Positions 47,112 to 59,262 of a DNA stretch of 64,000 nt are shown one piece after another (within the stretch, counting starts at the first letter, position 1; the number at the start of each line of letters is the position of its first letter). Made by a program: the position numbers and the translations under genes. The stretch lies in NCBI GenBank assembly GCA_024699855.1, contig JAMPIQ010000002.1:10726001-10790000 (forward strand), given 5' to 3'. The DNA comes from Aphelenchoides besseyi (taxonomy: Eukaryota > Nematoda > Chromadorea > Rhabditida > Aphelenchoididae). The notes under the pieces were generated by a model. It was not told the origin of the DNA, made no database searches, and saw only the letters and a program-made list of their open reading frames with translations.

Positions 47112-50100
47112 TCATTCAATAGCAAATTGACAACTTTCATGGATCGAGTACAATAATTTGTGCTTCAACTGTTCGAGTGATTCGTATTGTGGTAAATCGA
47201 GTTTGTTAAAACTGAAAGTTGGTTGAGTAGTTTGCTGAAAGCTTGGAAGGATTACCAGGTATGTGCTCGTGGAAGACTGTCGCTCGTGCCCCATTTCTCG
47301 ATCGTGAACTTCTTCAGTCCGTCGCTGCCTCGTAATTGGCTAAACCCATTAAATGGTACGCTAGAAGCCGAAGTTTACAATCATTCTGCTTACGGTCGAC
47401 TACCTAGTTGTTCCAGTCACGAACTGAAGAAGTTTCAAACGATCAGCATTTGTCATTTCGACTACAACCATCCAAAACCAATTGATTACAACGTGCCCAT
47501 CGAAATAACCGCCCTTGTAATCACAGTTCTGTCTCCAGTCCTCTAAATCTATTTCGAGGTTTCCGGACAAAATCCATTTCAATTGGTCGCTGGAAAGAAT
47601 CCGCAAACAATCACGATCGATAACCTTAAATCATTTAGTTTTCTATTGCTAAGCAGCTAAATATACCGCATACAAGCCTCGTAGAAGTGCTTGCATCTGA
47701 TCGCTAACATTTCTTTCTACTCTCCATCTGGTTAGAAGTGATAGAAATTCAGTTTTGTTCGAATCTGTTACGAGAATAGATTTTCCATCGGGTACCAGTT
47801 CTATTATTTCGACAATCTCTCGCCGTGTACTGTTGGCCACCAACCTCGTTCGATAATCTCGCCTGCCACTTCTATAGTTGTACTAAACGTTAGATCCATA
47901 TCGCTAGTGATTGAATTGTCTCTGATCCAAGCGAGAGAGTTGTAAAACTGAGTGTCAATTGACTGAACATCTTCCATTGTATAAGGACTGAAAGCGACGA
48001 TTGGTATTAGCATCGTTCAACTCACAGTCCCAGAAGCATTTTGTAAAAGACCACAGTAAAAAAACTGTCAATTTGACAGCGATGAATCAATGCCAAGCCC
48101 AAAAAACGTCCACAAAGTTCCATCCAACGCAAATGATTGTCAACGAATTTGGACATCGAACTGATTTGAACATTGTACGAGTTGTTAGATGAGTATTCGA
48201 ACAACGAGTAGTAGGGATTGAACAACTCTCGAGATAACAAAAAGAACAGTTCTTTTGAGATGCTAATTAAAAACCTCAATGAAGTGATTAACAACGAAAG
48301 AATTTACCCATGATAATCGAGTCCTGGCTCTTCAGCAAAAGAAACAATCATTTTTGATTTGCGTAATACCGAACTCTCCACTGACATTATCTTCTCAAAA
48401 GCGTCGTTCATCAAATGGCTACGTCTTAATGTGAGTCGCAATCGATTCGGACCTTGACCATAACCAGCGCGTTTCAACGATGAATGAAAATACTCGGCGT
48501 TCTCTTCGAATGTTGATTTTGTTGTGCTCGTAGACGCTTCATCTATGACACTAAATGAACAAACGTTCAGTATTTCCTCGACTATTTTCATAACCTTATT
48601 GCTCGAACAAAATCGGCATCATTGGAATATTGTCGTAGAGCAACGTCGCCAAGAGCACAAACGTTTTGTAGTTTTTGACAGATATGCGGAGCAACATCCG
48701 GAAATCGTCCGCGAACCAAACGTTCGATTTCATTGCAAAGCAGATTACGATTAACATCGACTCCTCGCACAGACAATTCGTTTCTGTTACGAGGACTTTC
48801 GACGGGCAGTCGCGGATCAATGAGTGTGATTTTCTTGCGATTGTGGTCAATAAACAACTTCTAATAAGAACGAACATGATCCGGACAAACAAGACCTTTT
48901 ACCTGTGGCGATTTCACTCCACGTTCTTTTGCAAGCTCCCAATTTGCAGGCAACGGCATCGTGGTGTCGGCGAACAGGGACAGAAACTCAACAAGCAATC
49001 GATTGTTCTCGAAGTCTTCGAATTGTGCTCGATCTTTGCGCAAGCGTTCTAAGATCTGCTTCAAAAAGGAGGAAGAATTGTACATTTTCAATGCCTCGTC
49101 GTTTTTGTGCAGAATCCGCATGAAATCTTCACGACGTAGAAAGTTGAGAGCGTTTTCGTTGCTTTGTGTCGTTGCATTTACTGAAGAAGTGTTGTTGTTG
49201 TTAAGTGCATTTAGATTCCGTTTGTTGTCACTGGAACTCAAAACCGTTCGTCTCGCATTTCCATATCGATCTGCTTCTTCCGCATATTCTCGTTCCAAAA
49301 TCACCGGCCGATTCCACGTAGTCCTTTTATTCTGATGATCAATGTAAACAAGAAGACCAGTAGATCGATCCACTCGAACTTCCCAACCTAAAATAGAAAT
49401 TTTCTGAACTACAGTTATGCGACATACCTTTCGGTAAGTTTGTGATGCTCTCAATCGACACGGAACTTCGATTTGATGTGCTCAACCTAAGCGATTCTTG
49501 AGATTTGAAAGCAAACATTTTCATCTAATTATTCTTTTTGCAAACTTTAAATTGAAAAACGTAAAAACATAGAGAATCCAAATCAAATTTCGAGTTTGAA
49601 AAGAAGCTTGTAGGTTTGTTTTGACTTCAACTCACATTGAAGAAGACATGCCCGTGGAGTAGGATGACGAAGCGATAGATGAAGACGCGTTTATGGCCAG
49701 ATTTCCGTTGTTAACATCGTCTTCATTGACAGCAATCAGTGGCGTTTGCAGATTCTGATTCATTTTGACTGAAAAATATTCAGTTAAGCAAATGGAGCAT
49801 ATTGGTCGAGGAACAAATGTCTTATTTTCGCACCGATTAACTTCGCAAAAGAAGCGGAACATAAAAACGAACAAAGTGGTCGAGAATTGAACTGCGTTTT
49901 CTTTTCATCGGAGGATTTAAAACGGCGGTTTGAATTTTATATTGTGCCAAAATGCGCACATACCACTAGGCGTTCCGGGATTATCAGATGGGTCAAATCA
50001 CGAAGCAGCCAATCTTGTTTTCCGTTGGGAATTTGATGAAAGAAGAGCGATCGAAATTTTTGAATCCAAAGACAAGAACACATTTTCAAACACAGAAATT

Positions 50101-51259
50101 GACTTCAGCTAATTCAATTTGGAAGTCTCGTCGTGAATACCGTATGTATTACAAGAACTCAAACCTATTGACCTTGTTTGGTTGATTGCGCACTGGGAGT
50201 GAAATGACAGTGTATAACAACTTCTCCATTGAACTGACTACCACATGTTGAACGTAAAGTGAATGCCAATTCTCTGCAACAGGAATCAACGTACAAGAAT
50301 GTAGTTAAATGATAGATACCTGCTTTTTTGATGAATAATATCCGCGATACTGATATTAACTTCGCCGAAAGGTCTACTTCCATTCCATGAACGTTCTTTA
50401 ATGACCAACCACAATTCTTGAGAACGATCGGCGGGAAATGCATATCGCTAAGGTGAAAGCAAGTAAGCAACAATGTTTCAAAAAACTAACCAACTCTGTC
50501 CATTCAGGACAACCTGATTGAGGAGTCTTGTAGACGACTGTTCCACAAGAAATTTTTGCTAAATACGCACTCTTTGTTGCCTTTACGTTTCGACATTTAA
50601 TTGCTAAACTGCCTTATAATCAATAACCAGAAACACTTGCCCGTGATAACAATTTGAGCGTCCGAAAACACCAATAAAGCTGGACTTGAGGCTAAAAAAG
50701 TTCTGTGATTTTGAAACGATGCCAGGATTTTTAACAGAAGAATGAAAGATCTCACCTCGTATTGAACCTGTTAAACCAGAGTAATAACTAAAATAACGTT
50801 TTCAATAAACTTTTTTTGTTGTTACAAAAACTTACCGAAAACAAACATTCGCTTGTTGTGCCGAAGGCATACAACTAGACGTTATTTTCCACTTTATATT
50901 CCGTTGACCAAAAAAGCCATAACTACGATAATCAAGATACAATAGTGGGTTTAGTTCATCTGAAATCTGCCATCAAACAGTTGAACGAACTGGTCAGCAA
51001 GTGGTCGAAATGACTATCTCAAAGTCAATGTAAATTTCTAGTATCATATTGTCCAAACAAAAAATTTACCGACAGGAAAGAGGCCGATCCAATCGACAAG
51101 GCTCGTGTTTGAACTAAATTCCCAAGATACTTCGACGAATTCAAACGAAAGCTCTGAAGGGAGAAACACCGAATGAGGCGCCAATCCCAAAATCGTTTCG
51201 CTTTTGTCCTCGAGCTTTGAATTATCGTTGATTGAGAAGATAAGACCCTCGTTGTTCAT
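47112..51259 (-). CDS. hecw-1: HECW-type HECT E3 ubiquitin ligase
   Basis: Eighteen minus-strand exons: 51070-51259, 50836-50959, 50756-50787, 50641-50691, 50491-50603, 50320-50447, 50173-50273, 49636-49768, 49428-49486, 48903-49387, 48595-48860, 48308-48550, 48026-48262, 47845-47987, 47667-47800, 47404-47624, 47256-47360, 47112-47211, giving 954 residues. Order: HECW N-terminal domain ([12 protein letters not shown]...[12 protein letters not shown]), C2 domain (about 125-240), WW1 (about 308-341), the HECW helical box ([12 protein letters not shown]...FLSLFADT), WW2 (about 456-491) and a full HECT domain ([47 protein letters not shown]) with catalytic Cys922. The exon 7 donor (GTCAAT) is weak and an in-frame stop follows it at 50166-50168, so a short product without WW/HECT is possible. 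An acceptor 7 nt before the ATG fits trans-splicing. Intron 4 is GC-AG. Confidence 0.87.
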
Positions 51260-51905
51260 CCAGTGACTGAAAGTTTAGTTTCAAAATTATGTGCCAATTG
51301 TTTGATTGAGAGCGAATAAACAGAATGTCGTCAAACAAACTACTCCACGTGCACGTACAAAAGTGACAATAAAATCTGCGAACAGAAACAAGTGCCTTGA
51401 AATGCCATCCTTCTAACAAAGAACATTTATCCGATTCTTGCGGTTTTTTCGTTTTACTACGTTTCTCAGTTCCTCTAAACATTGGTTCCATTGTCAGTTC
51501 GTCTTTTTCTGAATGACTTTGGCCTCTGCCAAAAACCGATTGTTGCTTCCGGCATATCTTGTATGACATTGGGTGGTGGGATGAGCATTTTGCTGAAACA
51601 AACATACAGAAAGCAGCACAAGGGACCTCTTTGTACAACCAAAGTCCTAATATGTTGTGTACGTTTGTTTCTATGTTATTCTCTTCGAACATTGACAATT
51701 GTATTGTTTAGCAGGTTCGTTTACTTTACGCTTAAGCGTATCAATCGTTCAGTTATACAGTAATTCACACATAAACTGAGGCAATTTATCAGTCAACAAG
51801 TGATGCATCAAAATACGAAAATAATTTAACATAACCTGGAAGTTTTCTTAGTTAACGAACTTTTAGAACTTTCCAATGAAACGCTCCAGAACACTCACTG
51901 GTCAT
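51260..51905. other. Intergenic region between hecw and the minus-strand TWK gene
   Basis: Upstream of hecw. A minus ORF (51698-51222) runs across it but is out of frame with the HECW N-terminal domain; it could hold an untranslated or alternative first exon. No independent gene is supported. Confidence 0.5.
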
Positions 51906-54202
51906 TTATGACGACATGAGTTGAGACTGTGATATGCTGACGCGTGAATGACTAAAACGTGAATGGCAGAATCTACATGAATGAAGATCGAGACTCGAAG
52001 TCGAATTAGACAGTGAGTTTTGATCATTTTGATCAATATAACTGAAAACAAATTGATTCAAAGCTTCAGAAACGTTGAGTACCGTATCCATCTAATGTCT
52101 GATGGGATAAATGGAATGATGTGTTTGGAAACATAAAGATTTTCAATGATAAATGCATCTCGTGCGCTGTTTCGAGCTCGTTTCTGCATCAAATTGGCGT
52201 AAAGCTCGGACACCAAAACGACTTTGCCGCCTACAACTGCTAGAGCGCTACGGGCATCTGAAATGATAAGAGTTCGTTAACAAATAAGTAATTTTTCATG
52301 TCATGGTTGTGTTTTACAGTCGAGAACTTCCCGTTTATTCTTCTTCCAAAGTAATGAATCTTTCGTATGTACTGCAAACCAACTAAATCGATACACATTG
52401 TCGTAATCGCCAATCCTAAATGCGCATTTTACTGATATTCACGTAAACTTCAATTTTTCCTTATACTAATCACTATGTTGTCAGATGTACTTACCCAAAA
52501 CGATGTAGAGCAAAATCAAGTACATGTATTGATCTCTTCGCGGCATCAGATCTGCAAATCGATTGTACAGCAAAAGAGGTTTTTAGAGTCAAATATCGAT
52601 TAAAAAAAATTGAAAATGCCACGCTACCTCCGAATCCAACCTAAACACAAATGTTCAAATCGTTAGCTAATTTAACATACCGTAGTCATCGTAATGAAGG
52701 ACCAGTAGAATGAGGTAAAAAAGCTCCATGTTTCTAAACGAGACATCAAAGCACCACCGAGCGCCGTATATAACACCAATATTGCAAAGACTACCATTGA
52801 CGGTATTCTAAAACAACACAATGTTGTCAAGTATACGATTGAAACTAACCGATTTTCTTCCAAAATTTGCATATGATGTGGAGTAAGTCCTCTATGTTGT
52901 TGACAATCTTGGCAGACATGCTCATGTTCGTGACGTTCGCGTCGTCGTTCCATTCGTCGACAGATGTAGTGCTTCGAATGCAAATAAACGCTGTACAACC
53001 ATATGAGATTTTCACTGAGAAATTTGCCCAAATCTGCGATTGTGACCAAAGTGAGCGGTATACCGAACAGTGAGAAGACGATACACATAACTCGACCGGT
53101 TTGAGTGATCGGCACCGGATTTCCATAACCTGTCGATTACAGTTACGGTTTTTTCTTGATTAATCGCTTACCAATTGTTGTAACGACCGTAACAGCGAAG
53201 AAAATGGCAGTCGAAAAAGTCCAAATCTCCACTGTTCCATTTCGTTTAACTTCTGTAGCAGTTAAGAAGTACTTTTCGTAGGCAATGAAAAGGTGATCAC
53301 TCAGATTGTGCATGTGCTGATCAGCAACTTGCCGCCAAACAAATTGACTGCTTTCGTTTTCGGCTGCTAATCGCAACAATGTGCTCACGAATTGTTCTTG
53401 TCGAGCGTAGATTTGATCGAGCTACATTGGAATATTTTTGAACGAAAACCTGTCGACTTACTTGCTCTCGTTTTGTTGCTTTTTCATTCGGATTCTCAAC
53501 GCAGAAAAAGATAGCTGCTCCAATGATCGTGTACGTACACGTCAATAGTACCAAACCAACGTGAGGAAGAATCAGTTTCGCATACTTACGTATGGCACTT
53601 ACTTCCACTTCTTCATCCGAATTTCGTCCATCACTTGCAATATACTCGTCGTTTAGAGACTAAAAACTCTCATCTAAATTCTACGAATATCGAAACTACT
53701 TTTTGTAAATGATTTGATGCCAATAATTCGTTGGTTTCCCACGGTGTTTCGGGGCGTAAGGATCGTGAAGTTTGAGGTGTAAATAGACCTTCCTAAAATT
53801 GAATACACAATATGCTGAACTTTGGAATCGTCTTACACGTCGTTGTCTTCGCGTAAATGTTGGTGGCATTTCACCGATACGATCTTCCATTTCGTATTGT
53901 TCGATATCATAGTCGGAATCACGTTCCACAATCGACACATCGTTTTCAGTTGGATCGTAGGCATTTTGGTTCGAATTGATGCTCGGATCAACGGAATTGT
54001 TCTGAGCATAACTATCGGCAACACTTCGAACGGTAATTAGGGGCTCGTCCGATTCATCAGGTAATGATTCGTCCGAAGCGTCGGGATCATAATCGGGTGT
54101 TAGGTGCTGACGATAGCGCTTTCGTTGTTGTTGACCAGAAGCTCGTAATGGTACGCGTCGACTGCGACGTGAGAAAGCTGATGTATTTAAGTGGGTGTTC
54201 AT
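51906..54202 (-). CDS. TWK two-pore-domain K+ channel (gene A)
   Basis: Eleven minus-strand exons (53837-54202, 53700-53792, 53462-53659, 53172-53421, 52850-53129, 52681-52807, 52628-52640, 52495-52551, 52332-52415, 52083-52257, 51906-52041) give 592 residues. A long cytoplasmic N-terminus (about 180 residues, basic then acidic) precedes M1 (YAKLILPHVGLVLLTCTYTIIGAAIFF). The two selectivity filters are TTIGYG (300-305) and TTVGFG (437-442). M2 (MCIVFSLFGIPLTLVTIADLGKF) and M4 (LYIVLGLAITTMCIDLVGLQYIRKIHYFG) are typical of nematode TWKs, as is the C-terminal HIIPFIPSDIRWIRYIDQ. The extracellular M1-P1 loop carries an NGT site. Exon 7 is only 13 nt. The donor after GRRIN is GG instead of GT. 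Head-to-head with gene B. Confidence 0.88.
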
Positions 54203-57137
54203 TGTTTGAACTGCTTAGTAAGGTTCTTGAATTGGCTGTTGATTCCACGCGATCGGGCGCGGATGACGGAGCGATGAACGCGATGTGTTGGCGTTCAACG
54301 GACGCTCGATGGAGAGTTCGAGCTCAGTTGAACTCATAACGTATCAGCCGAACGTTGTCGACATTTTCCCAATGAGCAGCGCACTAAACTGTTCTTCTGT
54401 AATCCGCAAACAAACGTTATGAATAAGAAGCGAAATACTCGACAAAGTACAAATAGGTTTGCGTTAACATGTAATTTAGATAAAACAATAGGCCGTATCT
54501 CTAACAAATGGAATTCTTTTTTCGAAAGAAGAGCGAAGACATTTTTTGCAAAATCTCTTTACAAACTCGAACAACCGAATTCCGCTCAACCACCAACACG
54601 ACTCTCTTTGACAATCACGCACGAGGTAATTTGATTGAGATCGTAAGGAAATGACCGCGTGGACCATTGGTAAAACTCGGTTCGTAGTTCTCATACAATC
54701 GGTTACATAAACGGAAATGCATTTTGAACGATTTAAACTTTAAAAGGAAGAGTGAGAACTATCAGTTAGAAAACGCTTTTCATCAATGATTGGATATAAA
54801 CGTTTAACATAAGTGATCAACTCTTAAGAACACTAGATTCGTGGAGATGTCATTAGCAATTATTGTCAAGTGTATACTACTGTATATAGGATGAAGTAGA
54901 TGAAGAAGAAGTATCGACAGATTAAACGATTGTGCTCAAAGAACGGAGACCAATGGAACTGTGAATTTCGCACGTGCAAATCATTCGAGCAACGAGCGTT
55001 TCCGTCAAAAAGATAACTTTCTGAGCACCGCCTTTGTTTTGTGTGGCCAAACCAAAGTCTTCGACTCATATTCCATCTTGCCATCCGTAAGTTCTTCGCA
55101 TTGGCCGTCCATCTTTGCATTCAGCAGTCCGCTCATAGTCAGATATTTTTCTTCTTCCGACGCCGCCAATAACACTGCAAATCCCATTCCGCCACTCGTC
55201 TTCGGACTGTACGTATTCTATTGCGTTTGGCTTTTATGTTCGCGGTATTCAAATACCACGACGTGTCATGAGGGCCAGCCTCGATTTACAACCAGTTTTC
55301 GCACTCAGTTACCATCACTTCAATGGACGTTTGGAAGCCTCCAGACGAGTTGGTTGTGTGAAGTGGGAAATTGTGAAAGGCGAACAAAAAAGCAGTGCCT
55401 AAATAAGACCATAGCCATTATGGGCCCCTAGAGATCGATACATGAAGAGCAAAGGGTCGAAGGCCTCCACCCGCGATTGGTAGTAAAATTTTCGGCAGAA
55501 GTTAAGCATTGCAAGCAATAACGGCACTGTGGCGAGGTTCTTAAGATGCGAGAACATGCGGAAACAACCATTTAAAAGTTAAAACCCAATCCCTATTGCA
55601 CTTGAAACTTTGTAAGAGAAAATTAAGATATAACACCAAACTGTACAAAAAGACTTCAAAACTCTTCAATCAACAAAAATCGACGACTTATCAACACGAG
55701 AAGTTTACTCAATAAAAAGTTTGCGAATTCCGAATTTATCTTTCGCATTTTTCTTCGTCTTTCCGCCCTCACTGTTGTTACAAACGTTAAGATTGATGAC
55801 CGTTTTTGTATTTCTTCAATCTGCCAATCTTTCGCGTTTTCAACAAACAACTTTGTCGACATCTCGTCGTACGACTTTCTTAATATCCGCCTACTTGACG
55901 AGTCCTTGAAATTGATTCCACAAATTGAAATGTCCAACGAAGTCATCAATGAAAACCCACTGATCAAAAGCTACGAATGTCCACTACTGTATGCAAACTA
56001 AACCGAATGTTTGAAAGTTCATAAAAACTAAAGTCTAAACTGCGCATATAAACGCAAATTGAAACCCCGTTGACCATAAAACTTAACGATTTGAGCAGAA
56101 TTTCAATAAAAGAAGAGAAATGTTGCATCGTTAGCGAGCAAATTGCAATCTCTTCGCTTAAGCCTACACATTCTGTCTAACGGTAAAGTATATTGTTTCC
56201 TTACGTATTGCAATTTAGGTTACAACAGATCATGAGCGCGGCAAGTGCGGTACACGGATTGCTCGACGAATACTCTCTTCTTATTCTATCAGAAGTAAGA
56301 TTGAAACAACAAACATCGAAAACTAAAGTGATCACCGTAGTCGTTTGGTAAGAGGTGACTGGGTGGAAAATGGACCCTTTGCGCTGTCTGCCCATGCTCC
56401 AAAGTTTAGCAAATTGATTCAGTAATGATTCCAGCAACGGTCATTCGAGTTTGTTGTACGAACTTTAACGGAAGCTCTGAAAACGATGCGTTGAAAACAA
56501 TTTACGAGTTTTAAACCATCGGTTAAAAAGAGAAGGAAGAAGAAAGAAGGGTTTGCTTTGTTTTATCTATTTCCGTTTCTCAAGTAATTAGAGTAATGGA
56601 CTACTGAAGCCCGATGCCAAATGCACTCGAATTCATTTTGGCCTTGATTCAATCGGTGAAATGCGCGTCTGATTCCTGTGCCCAATTGTTCTAAATTGTC
56701 ACTGCGAACTAACAGAATCCTTTTATTTTTAATTGCGCAAGTGGAACAAACCAACAAATTAGCGAGATCTGAGTTTTGTTGTCCCAAATTTTTGCGTATT
56801 TTGAAATTGCGTGAGTCATTTAACTTCTTAATTAATCCTTTAACTTCTCTGCGTTTCTTCGAAAACTGATTATTTCGTGAAGCAAGCATTGGCCACGGAA
56901 CTTAAGAAGCTCTCAGCTTTTTGTTCGATGCGAACAAGTGCACGTAATAAACCCCAACAGGATTCCAATCAAATTACGTTGGATCCGTTTCGCATTTCTT
57001 TACGTTTTTGAAACAAGTTAGTGCCTTGTAAAAGTACAAAAAGGCGGTAAATTTCGTGTATAAGATTTGTTCGTCTTTGTGCTTCTCTAATTGATCGTTT
57101 AAACAGTTGAAATTACTTGTTGCTTTTTCAGAAGTTG
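54203..57137. other. 2.9-kb region between two head-to-head TWK genes
   Basis: Presumed divergent promoters of both channels. It contains a candidate minus-strand exon pair at 54866-55174 and a + strand ORF of 156 codons (54961-55431) antisense to it. A short tract at 55407-55560 has weak resemblance to 5S rRNA but does not align as one. Confidence 0.45.
54866..55174 (-). CDS. Possible 3' part of a small membrane-protein gene
   Basis: Two minus-strand exons (55029-55174 and 54866-54958) join in phase across a GTGCTC donor and TTCACAG acceptor. They encode an acidic helix (AASEEEKYLTMSG), a charged stretch and a C-terminal hydrophobic helix (YFFFIYFILYTVVYT) followed by a stop. A further upstream exon ending at a GTACAG donor around 55213 would also fit the phase. 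No start codon and no family were recognised, and a + strand ORF covers the same DNA, so this is tentative. Confidence 0.28.
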
Positions 57138-59262
57138 ATGTCCGAACGAAGCTCACGAAACGACAGCTACAACGATGTGGACAATCCCAATCCCTGGGAC
57201 TTAGATCAGTTGTTACCTGATGATCAAGTAAGTTGAATTCATTAACCAAGTGCAAGTGAATATGAATTCTTACAATCATACTTTTCTGTCGACTACTCCA
57301 CATCGAGCGTTTATAAACAATGAGTCCCTAAAGACAGAATGTCAAGAGATTCGTGCGTCAGTTATTTTATCTCATCTAACGACATTCCTTTCTTTTCATG
57401 TAACACATTTGCTGAGGCGTTCGTTCAAGCGTGTTGTCTACATGAATCTCCACAGACCTTCAGAATTGATGCCTCGAGCTGTGGGCCTAATTTTTAACGC
57501 TTCTTTTATTGCTGCTTGTGCCAACAAAAACGTATAAATAGCTCATTTTGCCATACAAATAAACGGAAGACGTTTCTCTACAAGTAAATGTGTTGGCCCG
57601 ACTAAACGTTTATTGTTTCTACATGAATTGTCTGACCACGTTTCTTTACGTGTGAATCTCATTGTGAAAATGATTAAGTCATCTCGTACGCCTTTGCAGT
57701 TGAAGTCTGAGGTAGAGAAAACTTAAAATCCATAACTGATTCATAGAACATTTACGATTTTGTTTTCAGACCCTTTCGCAATCGATGTCGGCGTGGAAGA
57801 AGTATGCTCGAATCATACTACCGCACATTGGTCTTATTTTGATTTCCTTTGTCTATATTGTCGGTGGTGCCGGTATTTTCTATTTCATTGAAAGTCCAAA
57901 TGAACATCGAATTCGAGCACAAGGATTAGAGAAGATATCGAATCAATTCGAAACATTACACGAATTGTGGGAAATTGTCAACGATGAAAGATCGAGCAAA
58001 CGTAAGGTTTTTTGGTTGTTTGAATGCATTCGATTGTGTTTCAGATGACATCGAAGACATGGCCATTGAGTACATTGACAATACAACACGAATTTTGTTT
58101 CAAGCATTTGATACACATTATATTAGTGCATCACATTTGATTAACACAAGTACTGCCGAGAACAGTTGGACAATGACTACATCGATTTTCTTCACCACAA
58201 CTCTGCTCACCACGATTGGTTGGATGTACATTGAAATTTAGACCTTATTCGAATATTTAAGGTTATGGAAATCAAGCTCCAGTAACAACTCATGGACGAT
58301 TGATCTGCATTCTCTACGCGCTATTCGGTGTGCCACTTATTCTCATCACCGTGGCGGATATTGGAAAGTTCTTTTCGGAAAACATTATTCGATCTTGTGA
58401 TTTTTATCGAGAACTAAAAAAGAAAAATCAAGATTCGAACTCCATGAATACACTTGAGGACGAGGAAAATCAGGAGCAGAAAGAATTGGCCCAGGTATCA
58501 ATGAACCCTTGCAGAACATCAACTGAAATGTTTAGCTCGGCCTCGATCAGTATGGTTCTAACGTTCCAATTCTTTTGGTTCTATTTCTTCTGATAAGTTA
58601 CATGGGAGTTGGAGCGATCTTATTGGCTCGATGGGAGAAATGGTCGTTCTTCGAAGGTTTCTATTTTTCATTTATTACAATGACAACTGTAAGTGAAAAA
58701 TTCTATTGCAATACTGAGTGTGAAAGTAGATTGGATTTGGCGACATAGTCCCTTTAAAGCAACAATTCTTTATGTTCGATCTGTTTTATATTATTATTGG
58801 ATTGGCCATTACGTAAGTTTCTAATCAACAATCCAATCATTCGACATTCTTTTAGAACTATGTGTATTGATCTCGCCGGACTGCAATACATACGAAAGAT
58901 TCATTTCTTGGGTCGAAGAATCAAAGGTATATTTATAAATGAAATTTAACGCTTCAACGTTTATTTAGATGCTCAATATGCGTTGATCAAGGTTGGTGGC
59001 AGAAAGATTCATGTACCGAATCTACCGGAACTTGCGAATCTCTTACAACAAGTTTGAATACCATTAATATCGACGTATGTAAGTTATTTAGAAATATGGT
59101 CAAAAGAAAAATCTCAATCATCGATTCGTCAAAGGAGCTTACGCACCCAACGATTTGGCAGTTATTCGTTTCATTGATTACAGTGCAGTTGGCTCGTTGG
59201 AGAGCTTGTCTAGTTGTATAGCGAGTCTCTTTACGAAGTCTACGGAGCCAAGTATGGTTTAG
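57138..59262 (+). CDS. TWK two-pore-domain K+ channel (gene B)
   Basis: Nine exons (57138-57227, 57770-58001, 58045-58218, 58262-58494, 58536-58688, 58730-58812, 58856-58926, 58969-59051, 59092-59262) give 429 residues. M1 is YARIILPHIGLILISFVYIVGGAGIFYF; the filters are TTIGYG (163-168) and TTIGFG (293-298). M2 (CILYALFGVPLILITVADIGKFFSENI) and M4 (LFYIIIGLAITTMCIDLAGLQYIRKIHFLGRRIK) closely resemble gene A. The M1-P1 loop has NNT and NTS sites. Reading through the last intron ends early at QQV; splicing it (GTTTGA donor, TTATTTAG acceptor) adds the TWK-type ending GAYAPNDLAVIRFIDYSAVG. Intron 3 ends in TTTAAG. A TTTTTCAG acceptor lies 7 nt before the ATG. Its N-terminus is much shorter than in gene A. 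Confidence 0.88.

Noticed and set aside
55407..55560. Weak resemblance to 5S rRNA (GACCATA and AAGTTAAGCA elements)
   Set aside because: The two elements are about 90 nt apart, far more than in 5S rRNA, and the 3' part does not pair with the 5' end.
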